Below are positions 24,689 to 32,622 of a DNA stretch of 64,000 nucleotides, one piece after another (the first letter of the stretch is position 1; each line of letters opens with the position of its first letter). The position numbers and the translations under genes were made by a program. The stretch is from an uncultured Clostridia bacterium. GTDB lineage: Bacteria > Bacillota > Clostridia > Christensenellales > CAG-138. The stretch is taken from positions 1 through 64,000 of the forward strand of contig CALGGM010000042.1 in NCBI GenBank assembly GCA_937915925.1, read 5' to 3'. The notes under the pieces are model-generated. The model made no database searches and was not told the DNA's origin. It saw nothing but the letters and a program-made list of their open reading frames with translations.

Positions 24689-24886
24689 ATGGACATCAAT
24701 CTGCTATTCAAGATCGCGGGGATCGGCATTCTGGTTGCCGTGATCGTACAGCTGCTTCGTCAGAACGGACGGGAGGAGCTTGCGACCGTCGCGGCGATCG
24801 CGGGGCTGGTCCTTGCGACGATGCTTGTGCTCTCCATGATCGCGTCGCTCCTTGAGACGGTGCAGCGGACCTTCTCCCTGTACTGA
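24689..24886 (+). CDS. spoIIIAC: Stage III sporulation protein AC
   Basis: A 65-aa membrane protein with two transmembrane helices (about 5-24 and 33-58); DINLLFKIAGIGILVAV at the start is characteristic. Part of the SpoIIIA trans-envelope complex. It starts 7 bases after spoIIIAB and has a GGTGGG-type site. Very short genes like this are often missed but the operon position and sequence make it secure. Confidence 0.95.
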   Translation: MDINLLFKIAGIGILVAVIVQLLRQNGREELATVAAIAGLVLATMLVLSMIASLLETVQRTFSLY

Positions 24887-24887
24887 G

Positions 24888-25280
24888 ATGGGCAGGCTGT
24901 TTTTGATTGCGCTGATCGGTTCCGCCGCGGCGATCGAGCTGCGGGCGGTCCGGCAGGAATACGCGATCCTGATCGGAAGCGCGACGGCGGCGATCCTGCT
25001 CGTCGAGATTGTCTTCCATCTCACGGGACTGTCCGAAGCGTTCCGGAGGATGCTGGACGAATACGGCGTTTCCTCGGAAGCGTTCGGCGTGGTCCTGAAG
25101 ATCCTCGGGATCGCGTATCTTACGGATCTAGGCGTGAACATCGCAAGGGACGCGGGACAGCAGGCGATCGCAGGCGCGCTGGAAACCGGAGGCAGGGTGC
25201 TGATTCTGTCGTGCGCGCTGCCTGCCGCGATCACGCTGCTGGAGACCGGCGTGTCGCTGATCCGGGGGACGGCGCAATGA
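24888..25280 (+). CDS. spoIIIAD: Stage III sporulation protein AD
   Basis: A 130-aa integral membrane protein with about four hydrophobic segments, homologous in part to SpoIIIAC. Motifs VVLKILGIAYLTDLGVNIARDAGQQAIAGALETGGR (about 65-100; key residues the DLG and the DAGQ) are conserved in the family. ATG 24888 follows the spoIIIAC stop by one base. Its stop overlaps the spoIIIAE start (ATGA). Confidence 0.94.
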   Translation: MGRLFLIALIGSAAAIELRAVRQEYAILIGSATAAILLVEIVFHLTGLSEAFRRMLDEYGVSSEAFGVVLKILGIAYLTDLGVNIARDAGQQAIAGALETGGRVLILSCALPAAITLLETGVSLIRGTAQ

Positions 25281-26386
25281 AGCGGCTTGCATTGTTTACG
25301 GTGATGCTGCTGACGCCGCTGCTGCTCTTTTCGGACTCGGACGAGGCGAGGGATGGGATCGACGCGCTGATCGGCACGGTCGATCTTTCGGAATGGGACG
25401 AATGGCTTTGCGAAACGGATTCCTATGACGGGATGCTGCCTTCGGAGTGGCTTCGGACGCTGTCGGGACTGAACGGGCTTCCGGCGGAGACGGTCACGCT
25501 CGGCGCGATCGGGGAGAAGCTCTTACCGACGGCAAAGAGCGCGGCGGGCAAAATGGCGCTTCTGATGGGACTTGCCGTGCTCGGCGCTGCGGTGCAGGGC
25601 GTTTCGACCGCCTCCTCGATCGGGGAGGCGGCGCGGACGGCGTTTCGTATCACGGCATCCGGAATCGTGCTCGTGCTCGTGCTTCGCGAGATCCGCACGG
25701 CGACCGATGCGATCGCGTCGATCGAACGCAGTGCGGAGGTGATCATGCCCGTGCTGACCGGATTTCTGATGCTCGGCGGGTTCGAGAACACGGCGGGACT
25801 GCTTCCGATTTCGCAGGCGCTGCTATCCGACGTTGTGCTTCGTGTGATTGGCGACGTCGCGGTGCCTGCGTCGGTGCTCGGCGGAGTGCTGCTGACGCTG
25901 GACACGGACGGCACGGGGCGGCTCTGCGCGATCGGAAGGCTTTTACAGCGCGCGGGAAAATGGACGCTCGGCGCAGTGTGCTCCCTGTTTATGCTGATCA
26001 CGTCGATCCGCTCCGTCGCGGCGGTAAGCGCGGACGGATTGCTGCTGAAAACGACGCGGCTTGCGGCGGGCAGCATTCCGGCGGTCGGACAGCTGTTGTC
26101 GGAATCGGTCGATACGGCGCTGCAATGCCTGAAGCTCGTCAAAAACGCGCTCGGTCTGACCGGATGCATCGTGATCCTGTCGGTCGCGGCAAGACCGATC
26201 GTCTCGGTCGCGGTGTGCAGAGCGGCGGTCCGCGCGTCGTCGCTGCTGTCCGAGCCGCTTGCGGGAAAGCCCTATGCGGACCTCTTACGCGGCATGGGAG
26301 ACACGCTGCAGCTTCTGCTGCTTTCGGAACTTGCGTCGGCGGCGATGCTGCTGTTTCTGATCGCGCCCGCGCTGCTCCCGTCGTGA
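25277..26386 (+). CDS. spoIIIAE: Stage III sporulation protein AE
   Basis: The large polytopic membrane subunit of the SpoIIIA complex (369 aa). A signal-like N-terminal segment is followed by a soluble stretch and seven or eight hydrophobic segments; VMPVLTGFLMLGG and LLPISQALLSDVVLRVIGDV match the conserved core. Length is near the family's usual 390-400. ATG 25277 overlaps the spoIIIAD stop; the stop overlaps the GTG of spoIIIAF. Confidence 0.94.
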   Translation: MKRLALFTVMLLTPLLLFSDSDEARDGIDALIGTVDLSEWDEWLCETDSYDGMLPSEWLRTLSGLNGLPAETVTLGAIGEKLLPTAKSAAGKMALLMGLAVLGAAVQGVSTASSIGEAARTAFRITASGIVLVLVLREIRTATDAIASIERSAEVIMPVLTGFLMLGGFENTAGLLPISQALLSDVVLRVIGDVAVPASVLGGVLLTLDTDGTGRLCAIGRLLQRAGKWTLGAVCSLFMLITSIRSVAAVSADGLLLKTTRLAAGSIPAVGQLLSESVDTALQCLKLVKNALGLTGCIVILSVAARPIVSVAVCRAAVRASSLLSEPLAGKPYADLLRGMGDTLQLLLLSELASAAMLLFLIAPALLPS

Positions 26387-26559
26387 CGCCTATGGAACGG
26401 CTGATCCGCGCCTGCGTACTGCTCGGCGCTTACGGTCTGATCCTTGCAATGACGGAGTTTCTGCTGCCGGAGGCGGGCGTGAAACGAACGGCGAGGGCGG
26501 CGGTCGGACTGCTGTTTCTGAAACTGCTCGCCGAAGAGATGCTCGGCATATTCCGCTGA
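26383..26559 (+). CDS. spoIIIAF: Stage III sporulation protein AF, membrane part only
   Basis: A 58-aa protein in the spoIIIAF position. It has the N-terminal two-helix membrane part of the family (LIRACVLLGAYGLILAMTEFL and VGLLFLKLLAEEMLGIF, split here) but ends immediately after it; SpoIIIAF in B. subtilis is about 200 aa with a soluble ring-building domain. Only 13 bases separate its stop from spoIIIAG, so there is no room for a frameshifted remainder. GTG 26383 overlaps the spoIIIAE stop; ATG 26392 is also possible. This is a real shortening, not a window artefact. Confidence 0.8.
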   Translation: MTPMERLIRACVLLGAYGLILAMTEFLLPEAGVKRTARAAVGLLFLKLLAEEMLGIFR

Positions 26560-26572
26560 AGGGAGGACTATA

Positions 26573-27169
26573 ATGCAAAAGAAGGACGGCGGCGCGGTCG
26601 CGGCATGGTGGAAGGCGCGCGTCAAAAAGAACCCCGGACTTGCGTACGGCATTTATGCGGCGATCGGTCTTGCCGCCGTTCTCTTCTACCTCCTCGGCAG
26701 CGGCGTTCAATGCCGGACGAATGCGGCGGAGGCGCCGAAGGAAAGCGCTTCCGAAGCGAGACAGGCGGGGGAGCGCGACGCGCTTGAGCAAAGGCTGATC
26801 GAGGTGCTGTCAAAGATCCGCGGAGCGGGCAGGGTGGATGTGCTGGTGACGTACGAGACGAACGGGGAGATCGTCACGGCTACCGTACGGCAGACCGATG
26901 AGGACGTGCGGGATGCAAGCGGAACGGCAGGAAACGAGACCTCGCGATCCATGCGCGAGGTCACCGAGCCCGCGACGGTGGAGACCGACAGCGGACATGT
27001 ACCGATCGTGCTGTACGAAAAGGAGCCGGTCGTGCGGGGCGTGATCGTGGTGGCGGAGGGCGCGTCGGATTTTTCGGTCCGGCAGAAGCTCCAGTCCGCC
27101 GTGCATGCGGCGACCGGCATTCCGATCGAGCGGATCGAAGTGTTTGAAATGTCTTATGACGGATCATAA
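26573..27169 (+). CDS. spoIIIAG: Stage III sporulation protein AG
   Basis: Ring-forming channel subunit (198 aa) of the SpoIIIA complex. One transmembrane helix (about 24-43) and an extracytoplasmic domain. LEQRLIEVLSKIRGAGRVDVLVTYE (about 66-90) and VRGVIVVAEGASD with VRQKLQSAVHAATGIP (about 150-180) are family hallmarks of the ring-building motif. ATG 26573 follows GGGAGG. In the intergenic space before spoIIIAH there is a GGAGGG site but no promoter. Confidence 0.94.
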   Translation: MQKKDGGAVAAWWKARVKKNPGLAYGIYAAIGLAAVLFYLLGSGVQCRTNAAEAPKESASEARQAGERDALEQRLIEVLSKIRGAGRVDVLVTYETNGEIVTATVRQTDEDVRDASGTAGNETSRSMREVTEPATVETDSGHVPIVLYEKEPVVRGVIVVAEGASDFSVRQKLQSAVHAATGIPIERIEVFEMSYDGS

Positions 27170-27192
27170 ATACATCATGCAGGAGGGATCAT

Positions 27193-27732
27193 ATGAAAGA
27201 ACTGATTCGACGCTACGGAAAATGGCTGAACAAACGCGTGCTGACGGCTGTCGGGCTTTGCCTGCTGCTCGCCGCGGCGGTGCTCACGAACATTCTGGTC
27301 AACAAGGGAAAGACGGACACGGCGGAGACCGGCGCGAACAGGACGGAATCGGTCACGCAGGTATCCGCGCAGAGCGGTTCTATGGACGCAAACTTCTTCG
27401 CGTCGTATCGTGAGGAGCGGGACAACGTTCGCACGCAGGAGCTTGCGTATCTCGACGCGATCGTTTCGCAGGGCGCGGACGCGGAGACGCTGTCCGATGC
27501 GCAGCAGCAGAAGCTGGAACTGGTGAACGCGATGGAAACGGAGCTGACGGTCGAAAACCTCGTCCGCGCAAAGGGCTTCGACGACGTGATCGTTTCGATC
27601 CACAAGGGAAACATCAACGTCGTGGTCGGTGCGGACGCGCTGAACGACGAGCAGGTCGCGCAGATTTTGGACATCGTACTGCGCGAGACGGGAAAGAGCG
27701 CGGAGAACGTCAAGATCAGCACGACGCTGTAA
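27193..27732 (+). CDS. spoIIIAH: Stage III sporulation protein AH
   Basis: Mother-cell channel protein (179 aa) that docks onto the forespore protein SpoIIQ (or its functional analogue). One N-terminal transmembrane helix (about 17-35), a variable linker, and the ring-building-motif domain ending with VVVGADALNDEQVAQILDIV (about 140-159), highly typical. The helical FFASYREERDNVRTQELAYL segment precedes it. Last gene of the spoIIIA operon; no SpoIIQ gene is seen in the window. Confidence 0.94.
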   Translation: MKELIRRYGKWLNKRVLTAVGLCLLLAAAVLTNILVNKGKTDTAETGANRTESVTQVSAQSGSMDANFFASYREERDNVRTQELAYLDAIVSQGADAETLSDAQQQKLELVNAMETELTVENLVRAKGFDDVIVSIHKGNINVVVGADALNDEQVAQILDIVLRETGKSAENVKISTTL

Positions 27733-27753
27733 GCGCGAAATCTCTTTCATGGG

Positions 27754-27782
27754 TTTACTTTTTGGAAAATTGATGGTATACT
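27754..27782 (+). promoter_or_regulatory. sigma-A promoter of the asp23 gene
   Basis: TTTACT (27754-27759), 17-base spacer, TATACT (27777-27782). It separates housekeeping transcription from spoIIIA. Confidence 0.7.
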
Positions 27783-27825
27783 GTCTCTATATATCGGGGA
27801 TCCGAAAAAACACGGGAGGTGCTTT

Positions 27826-28239
27826 ATGAGCGAATATAAGGATATTACCATCGAATCCGAAGAGAACGGCGGAAAAGTAGTTTTCGCAGAAGACGTCGTC
27901 GCAACGATCGCAACGCTGGCTGCCGCGGAGGTGGAAGGCGTATACGGAATGAGCGGTTCCGCGTTTGAAGGGATCGGCGAAAAGCTCGGCAAAAAGAATT
28001 ATACCAAGGGCATCAAGGTCGAGGTCGGCTCCGTCGAGTGCGCGGTCGACATGAACATCATCGTGCGTTACGGCTTCCGCATTCAGGAGGTCTGCCACAA
28101 CGTGCAGGAGTCCGTCAAGAACGCTATCGAGACGATGACGGGTCTCAAGGTCGTTCAGGTCAATATCGTCGTCAGCTCGATCGTTTTCGCAAAGGAAACG
28201 CCGGTCGAGCCGCCGAAGCCCGAAAACCGCGTCAAGTGA
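27826..28239 (+). CDS. Asp23/Gls24 family envelope stress protein
   Basis: A 137-aa cytoplasmic protein of the alkaline-shock Asp23/Gls24 family, which coats the inner membrane face through the anchor AmaP. Core motifs VVATIATLAAAEVEGVYGMSG (about 25-45, split: VVATIATLAA, AEVEGVYGMSG), VECAVDMNIIVRYGFRIQEV and VQVNIVVSSIVF are typical. ATG 27826 follows GGGAGGTG. The AmaP and DUF2273 genes follow, as in Staphylococcus and clostridia. In this lineage it also sits just before nusB, a common clostridial neighbourhood. Confidence 0.94.
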   Translation: MSEYKDITIESEENGGKVVFAEDVVATIATLAAAEVEGVYGMSGSAFEGIGEKLGKKNYTKGIKVEVGSVECAVDMNIIVRYGFRIQEVCHNVQESVKNAIETMTGLKVVQVNIVVSSIVFAKETPVEPPKPENRVK

Positions 28240-28241
28240 TC

Positions 28242-28269
28242 CGTTGCCGAAGCATCAGCTTCGGTAACG
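28242..28269 (+). other. Intergenic hairpin between asp23 and amaP
   Basis: Twelve-pair stem, CGTTGCCGAAGC with GCTTCGGTAACG, ATCA loop, no T-run. It may partly terminate or stabilise the asp23 message so that Asp23 is made in excess over AmaP. Confidence 0.6.
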
Positions 28270-28303
28270 CAAAGCGGACAAGCAGAGAACAAAGGAGCAT
28301 TTC

Positions 28304-28849
28304 ATGAAGCGAACAGTCGGGATCCTTTCCGGGATTCTTGCGTTTTTCGCGCTGGTATTCGGCGCCGTTCTGATCCTGATCGTGATCGGATGGCCGATCT
28401 CCGAGGCGCAGCTTGCGGCATTGGCGGCGCAGACGCACCGCATGCCCGGCGCGTTGATCCTTCTTCTTGTCGCCTTTGTGTGTATCGCGATCGGCATTGT
28501 GGTATTGTACGGTATGATAGGACGGCATCTGAATCGCAGAACGACGGCGCTGCTGGAAAAGAACGCGCTCGGCGAGACCGCCGTTTCGTTCTCCGCGCTG
28601 AAGGAGATCGCGGAGCGCACGGTGAAATCGCGCTGCGACGTCGGGTCCTGCAAAACGAAGGTGCATGCGCTCGGCAACAGCGTGCGCATCGATGTGCGCG
28701 TCGTGACGGCTCCGACGGTTTCCCTTCTGGAGCTGACGCATACGCTGCAGGACATGATCCGCGACGCGATCCTGACGCTTTGCGGAACGGAGGTCGCAGT
28801 TGTCGACGTGACCGTCGACCAGACGGAAGCGCCGTCGAAAAGAGCTTAA
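28304..28849 (+). CDS. amaP: Alkaline shock response membrane anchor AmaP
   Basis: Membrane anchor (181 aa) for Asp23-type proteins. Two transmembrane helices (about 9-29 and 50-70) are followed by a cytoplasmic domain with VKSRCDVGSCKTKVHALGNS and VRIDVRVVTAPTVSLLELTH, related to the Asp23 fold. ATG 28304 follows AAAGGAG. Tight clustering with asp23 upstream and the DUF2273 gene downstream supports the assignment. Confidence 0.88.
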   Translation: MKRTVGILSGILAFFALVFGAVLILIVIGWPISEAQLAALAAQTHRMPGALILLLVAFVCIAIGIVVLYGMIGRHLNRRTTALLEKNALGETAVSFSALKEIAERTVKSRCDVGSCKTKVHALGNSVRIDVRVVTAPTVSLLELTHTLQDMIRDAILTLCGTEVAVVDVTVDQTEAPSKRA

Positions 28850-28876
28850 CCGAACGGAACGGAGGTTGGAGGTTCC

Positions 28877-29089
28877 ATGAAAGAGTTTTTCCAGAATCAT
28901 AAGTGGGCGGTCATGCTCAGCATCCTTGCCCTGATCATCGTGCTGCTGATCTATTTGATCGGCTGGTGGACGCTGCTTGCCGCCGTTTTTGTGGCGATCG
29001 CGATCTTCTTCGGACGCCTGATCGATCGCGGCGGTCTCGAAGCCGTCAAGGATTTCTTCCGCAGCCTGTTCAGGGGGAAGCGCGCATGA
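28877..29089 (+). CDS. DUF2273 family small membrane protein
   Basis: A 70-aa protein with two closely spaced transmembrane helices (about 9-28 and 29-47) and a basic C-terminus (FRSLFRGKRA), the DUF2273 pattern. Members of this family accompany Asp23 and AmaP and probably belong to the same membrane assembly; no enzymatic role is known. A GGAGGTTGGAGG stretch precedes the ATG. The stop overlaps the nusB start (ATGA). Confidence 0.88.
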   Translation: MKEFFQNHKWAVMLSILALIIVLLIYLIGWWTLLAAVFVAIAIFFGRLIDRGGLEAVKDFFRSLFRGKRA

Positions 29090-29484
29090 GCCATACGCTG
29101 TCAAGAGAAATCGCGATGAAGCGGCTCTATGCCGAGACGGTCGGCGGCGTCGACACCGTGGAGGACGCGCTCGAGCAGTCCGAGCACGCGGCGCTGTCGG
29201 ACGAGGACGCGCTCTTTTCCGATCACCTGTATGAGGGCGTTTCGGCGCATCTGTCCGAGATCGACGCAGAGATCGAGTCGCACGCAAAGGACTGGTCGAT
29301 CGGGAGGATCGCGAAGGTCGATCTTTCGATCCTGCGCGTCGCCGTCTACGAGCTTCTTTACGAACGCAATATTCCGGTCGGCGCGACCGTGAACGAGGCG
29401 GTCGAGCTTGCAAAGGTCTTCGGCGGAGAAAAGTCCGCGGGCTTTATCAACGGCGTCCTCGGCGCCGTAGCAAAGGTGCATTGA
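29086..29484 (+). CDS. nusB: Transcription antitermination factor NusB
   Basis: RNA-binding factor (132 aa) that with NusE (S10) promotes antitermination of rRNA operons. All-helical; the typical C-terminal signature is present: DLSILRVAVYELLYERNIPV and NEAVELAKVFGGEKSAGFINGVLGA (split: NEAVELAKVFGGEKS, AGFINGVLGA). ATG 29086 overlaps the DUF2273 stop by 4 bases. It is followed by a tsaD-like gene and xseAB, a usual clostridial order. Confidence 0.95.
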   Translation: MSHTLSREIAMKRLYAETVGGVDTVEDALEQSEHAALSDEDALFSDHLYEGVSAHLSEIDAEIESHAKDWSIGRIAKVDLSILRVAVYELLYERNIPVGATVNEAVELAKVFGGEKSAGFINGVLGAVAKVH

Positions 29485-29486
29485 GC

Positions 29487-30440
29487 ATGCGGGATACGCT
29501 GAGTCTCGGGATCGACACGAGCTGTTATACAACGTCGGTCGCCTGTACGGATGGAAAGAGCATCGTCTTCCGAAAAGGGACGATGCTTTCCGTAGCTTTT
29601 GGAGATCGCGGGCTTCGTCAATCCGAGGGACTGTTTCAGCATGTGAAGCAGCTTTCGCCGCTTTTGATGGAACTCCTTTCGACCGTGGACAAAAGGCGGA
29701 TCGCCTGCGTTGCGGTCAGCGCTTCGCCGACGGCAAAGGAGAACAGCTATATGCCTGTATTCCTTGCGGGTCTGCATCAGGCGGAAACGCTTGCCGCCGC
29801 GCTTGGCGTACCGCTGATCAGGACGGATCATCAGAGCGGACACATCCGCGCCGCGCTGTACGGAAACGAATCGCTGTTGGATCGCGAGCGCTTTTTCGCC
29901 GTGCATATCTCCGGCGGCACGACCGACCTGCTTCTGGTCGAGCCGAAAAAGGATGCGGCGTACCGGATCGAAACGGTCGGCACGTCGACGGACCTGCACG
30001 CGGGGCAGTTTGTCGATCGCGTGGGCGTGGCGCTGTCGCTGCCGTTTCCCGCGGGGAAGCACCTCGAAGCGCTTGCGGCGGAAGCGGTTGCTAAGGATGT
30101 GAAGCTTTCGAGCGCGGTGAAGGGCATGAACTGCTCGTTTTCCGGCGCGGAATCCGCGGCGCAGCGGCTGCTGCATACCGTTCCGGACGCGGAGCTTGCG
30201 TACGGCGTGTACGATTGTCTCGCGCGGACGCTGTCCAAAATGTTTACAAACGCCGTTGATGCGTACGGCGAGCTGCCGTTTCTCGTGTGCGGCGGCGTCG
30301 CGTCGTCAACGCTTTTACGAACGCTGCTTAAAAAGCGGTTTCACGGACGCCTGTATTTCGGAAGACCGGAGCTTTCGAGCGACAATGCGGTGGGCGTCGC
30401 GCTTCTTGGCGCAGATCGGAGCGAAGCATGGATGAATTGA
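29487..30440 (+). CDS. TsaD/Kae1-like protein (paralogue)
   Basis: ASKHA-fold protein (about 317 aa) related to TsaD, the threonylcarbamoyl-transferring subunit that makes t6A37 in tRNA. The HxxxH metal motif is kept (DHQSGHI, about 114-120), as are HISGGTTDLLLV (nucleotide site) and CGGVASSTLLR. It is shorter and more divergent than canonical TsaD, and clostridial nusB-xseA loci commonly carry such a second copy, so it is probably a paralogue with another substrate rather than the housekeeping enzyme. ATG 29487 preferred; a TTG at 29481 in the nusB overlap is possible. Confidence 0.78.
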   Translation: MRDTLSLGIDTSCYTTSVACTDGKSIVFRKGTMLSVAFGDRGLRQSEGLFQHVKQLSPLLMELLSTVDKRRIACVAVSASPTAKENSYMPVFLAGLHQAETLAAALGVPLIRTDHQSGHIRAALYGNESLLDRERFFAVHISGGTTDLLLVEPKKDAAYRIETVGTSTDLHAGQFVDRVGVALSLPFPAGKHLEALAAEAVAKDVKLSSAVKGMNCSFSGAESAAQRLLHTVPDAELAYGVYDCLARTLSKMFTNAVDAYGELPFLVCGGVASSTLLRTLLKKRFHGRLYFGRPELSSDNAVGVALLGADRSEAWMN

Positions 30441-31639
30441 AGCCTGTCTTTTCGGTACATGAGCTGACCGAATACGTCGATCTGCTGCTCGGATTCGATC
30501 CGAATCTCAAGGAGCTTGCCGTGGAGGGCGAGCTTGAGGGCGTCAAGCGGCATGCCTCCGGGCATTTGTATTTTACGTTAAAGGACGAGCTTGCGTCGGT
30601 CAACTGCGTGATGTTCCGCCAGTACGTGAACGGACTTCGGTTTCTGCCGAAGGATGGACAGCGCGTGCGGCTTGCTGGCAAGGCGACGCTGTATCAGCGC
30701 GACGGACGCTTTCAGCTGATGGCGACCGGACTGGTGCAGAAGGGAAACGGATCGCTGTTTGCCGCGTTTGCCGCATATAAAGAAAAACTTTTAAAGCTCG
30801 GCTGGTTCGACGAAGCCGCGAAAAAGCCGATCCCGTTTCTGCCCCGCGCGGTCGGGCTTGTAACGAGCGCAAGCGGCGCGGCGCGGCACGATGTGCAGAC
30901 GGTGATCGGACGGCGCTTTCCTTCGATGCCGATCGTGTTCTACCCGACCGCCGTACAGGGCGAGGGCGCGGCACAGGAGATCGCGAACGCGATCGATCGC
31001 GCGGACGCCGAACAGCGTTGCGACGTGCTGATCGTCGGACGCGGCGGCGGGAGCATGGAGGACCTGTGGGCGTTCAACGAGCCGCCGGTCGCCGAAGCGA
31101 TCCACCGCTGTTCGATCCCGGTGATCTCAGCGGTCGGACACGAGACCGACGTGTCCATCAGCGATTTTGTGGCGGACCTGCGCGCGGCGACGCCGTCGGC
31201 GGCAGCAGAACTTGCCGTGCCGGAATTTGACGCGCTGACGTCGTCACTGCACGCGGTGGGGAACCGCCTGTCGAACGCGCTGCAGAACGGGTTAAATCGC
31301 AAGCGCGACCGGCTGTCGGTGCTTTGGGGCGACGCGGCGAAGCTGCGCCTTGAACGCGCGTTGGAACAGCGAAGAGTCGCCTTGGACGATGCGCGAACGT
31401 CGATCGCAAGGAATTGCGAAAACGCGCTGCAAACGCAGCGGCACAGACTGGAGCGCGAAACGGAACGCCTCTTTGCGTACAGCCCGCAGCGCACCTTGGA
31501 ACGCGGCTTTGCGTTGATCGCGAAGCCGGACGGAACGGTCGTTTCTTCCGCAAAACGGCTGGATATGAACGATGCGGTTTCGATCCGCTTTGCGGACGGA
31601 ACGGCACAGGCGACGATTACCGGAAAGGAATCCGTATGA
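30428..31639 (+). CDS. xseA: Exodeoxyribonuclease VII large subunit
   Basis: Catalytic subunit (403 aa) of exonuclease VII, a metal-independent single-strand DNase that acts from both ends in DNA repair. N-terminal OB domain (FSVHELTEYVDLLLGF to about 100), a central nuclease domain with VGLVTSASGAARHDV, DVLIVGRGGGSMEDLWAFN and SAVGHETDVSISDFVADLRAATPSAAAE (split: SAVGHETDVSI, ADLRAATPSAAAE), and a C-terminal coiled coil. Overlaps the upstream gene by 13 bases and xseB by 4. Confidence 0.97.
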   Translation: MDELKPVFSVHELTEYVDLLLGFDPNLKELAVEGELEGVKRHASGHLYFTLKDELASVNCVMFRQYVNGLRFLPKDGQRVRLAGKATLYQRDGRFQLMATGLVQKGNGSLFAAFAAYKEKLLKLGWFDEAAKKPIPFLPRAVGLVTSASGAARHDVQTVIGRRFPSMPIVFYPTAVQGEGAAQEIANAIDRADAEQRCDVLIVGRGGGSMEDLWAFNEPPVAEAIHRCSIPVISAVGHETDVSISDFVADLRAATPSAAAELAVPEFDALTSSLHAVGNRLSNALQNGLNRKRDRLSVLWGDAAKLRLERALEQRRVALDDARTSIARNCENALQTQRHRLERETERLFAYSPQRTLERGFALIAKPDGTVVSSAKRLDMNDAVSIRFADGTAQATITGKESV

Positions 31640-31827
31640 ACGAACTGACTTTTGAACAGAAACAGGAACAGCTCGAGGCGATCGTTCAGAAGCTGGAGAG
31701 CGGCAACGTTCCGCTCGAGGAGATGATCCGCCTGTATGAGCAGGGCGAGGAGATCTACCGCGATTGCGCAAAGACGCTGGATGCGTACGAGAAGCGCCTC
31801 AGCGAGCTTGAAAAGGAGAACGCGTAA
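31636..31827 (+). CDS. xseB: Exodeoxyribonuclease VII small subunit
   Basis: Small helical subunit (63 aa) that binds the coiled-coil arm of XseA. The sequence FEQKQEQLEAIVQKLESGNV followed by PLEEMIRLYEQGEEI is the signature of the family. ATG 31636 overlaps the xseA stop (ATGA) and its own stop shares a base with the ispA start (TAATG), so the three proteins are translationally coupled. Confidence 0.96.
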   Translation: MNELTFEQKQEQLEAIVQKLESGNVPLEEMIRLYEQGEEIYRDCAKTLDAYEKRLSELEKENA

Positions 31828-32621
31828 TGGAATCCGTGGAACGCATCGAACAGGCGCTGACCGCGTATATGGATGCGGACAGCTCTGCACCGCTGTTGAA
31901 CGAAAGCATGCGCTATAGCCTTTTAGACGGCGGCAAGCGCATCCGTCCGCGGCTGCTGCTGCTCGTGACGGAGCTTCTCGGCGGCAGGGAAGCGGACGCC
32001 ATGCCGTTTGCCTGCGCGCTTGAAATGGTCCATTGCTATTCGCTGATCCACGACGATCTTCCGGCGATGGACGACGACGTGCTGCGCAGAGGCAAGCCGA
32101 GCAGTCATGTGAAATTCGGAGAGGGAAACGCGATCCTCGCGGGCGACGGGCTGCTGACAAAGGCGGGGCTTCTGCTGATGTCGCAGGACGGCTTTGACGG
32201 CGCGAAGCGTGCGATCTTCGAGGGCGCGTACGCCATGGTCAGCGGACAGAGCGACGATCTGAACCTTCAGGAACGCAGCGCCGAAACGCTCGAACGCATT
32301 CACCTGAACAAGACGGGCGCGCTGTTCCGCGCGGCGTGCGTTGCGGGCGCGTATCTTTCGGATCCGTCAAAGGCGGAAGCGATGCGTGCGTTCGGCGATA
32401 CGCTCGGTCTGCTGTTCCAGATGACCGACGATCTTTTGGATGAAGCAAAGGATCGCGAAGAGGGCAAACTGACCTATGTGACCTTTTACGGACGCGAGGA
32501 CACCAAGGCGTTTATCGACGACGCGGCAAAGCGCGCCGAATCGATCCTTGCGCCTTACGAGGGAGAAGCGGCGGACACGCTGCGCGCGCTGATTCTGAAA
32601 CTGCGGAGTCGAACATACTGA
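31827..32621 (+). CDS. ispA: Polyprenyl (farnesyl) diphosphate synthase
   Basis: Short-chain trans-prenyltransferase (264 aa) of the isoprenoid pathway, condensing IPP with DMAPP and GPP to give FPP. Both aspartate motifs are present: DDLPAMDDD (76-84) and DDLLD (201-205), plus GGKRIRPRL at 35-43. The residues before the first motif (HCYSLIH) fit a bacterial type II FPP synthase. Slightly shorter than usual (about 290). It is followed one base later by dxs, so precursor synthesis and chain building share an operon. Confidence 0.93.
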   Translation: MESVERIEQALTAYMDADSSAPLLNESMRYSLLDGGKRIRPRLLLLVTELLGGREADAMPFACALEMVHCYSLIHDDLPAMDDDVLRRGKPSSHVKFGEGNAILAGDGLLTKAGLLLMSQDGFDGAKRAIFEGAYAMVSGQSDDLNLQERSAETLERIHLNKTGALFRAACVAGAYLSDPSKAEAMRAFGDTLGLLFQMTDDLLDEAKDREEGKLTYVTFYGREDTKAFIDDAAKRAESILAPYEGEAADTLRALILKLRSRTY

Positions 32622-32622
32622 T

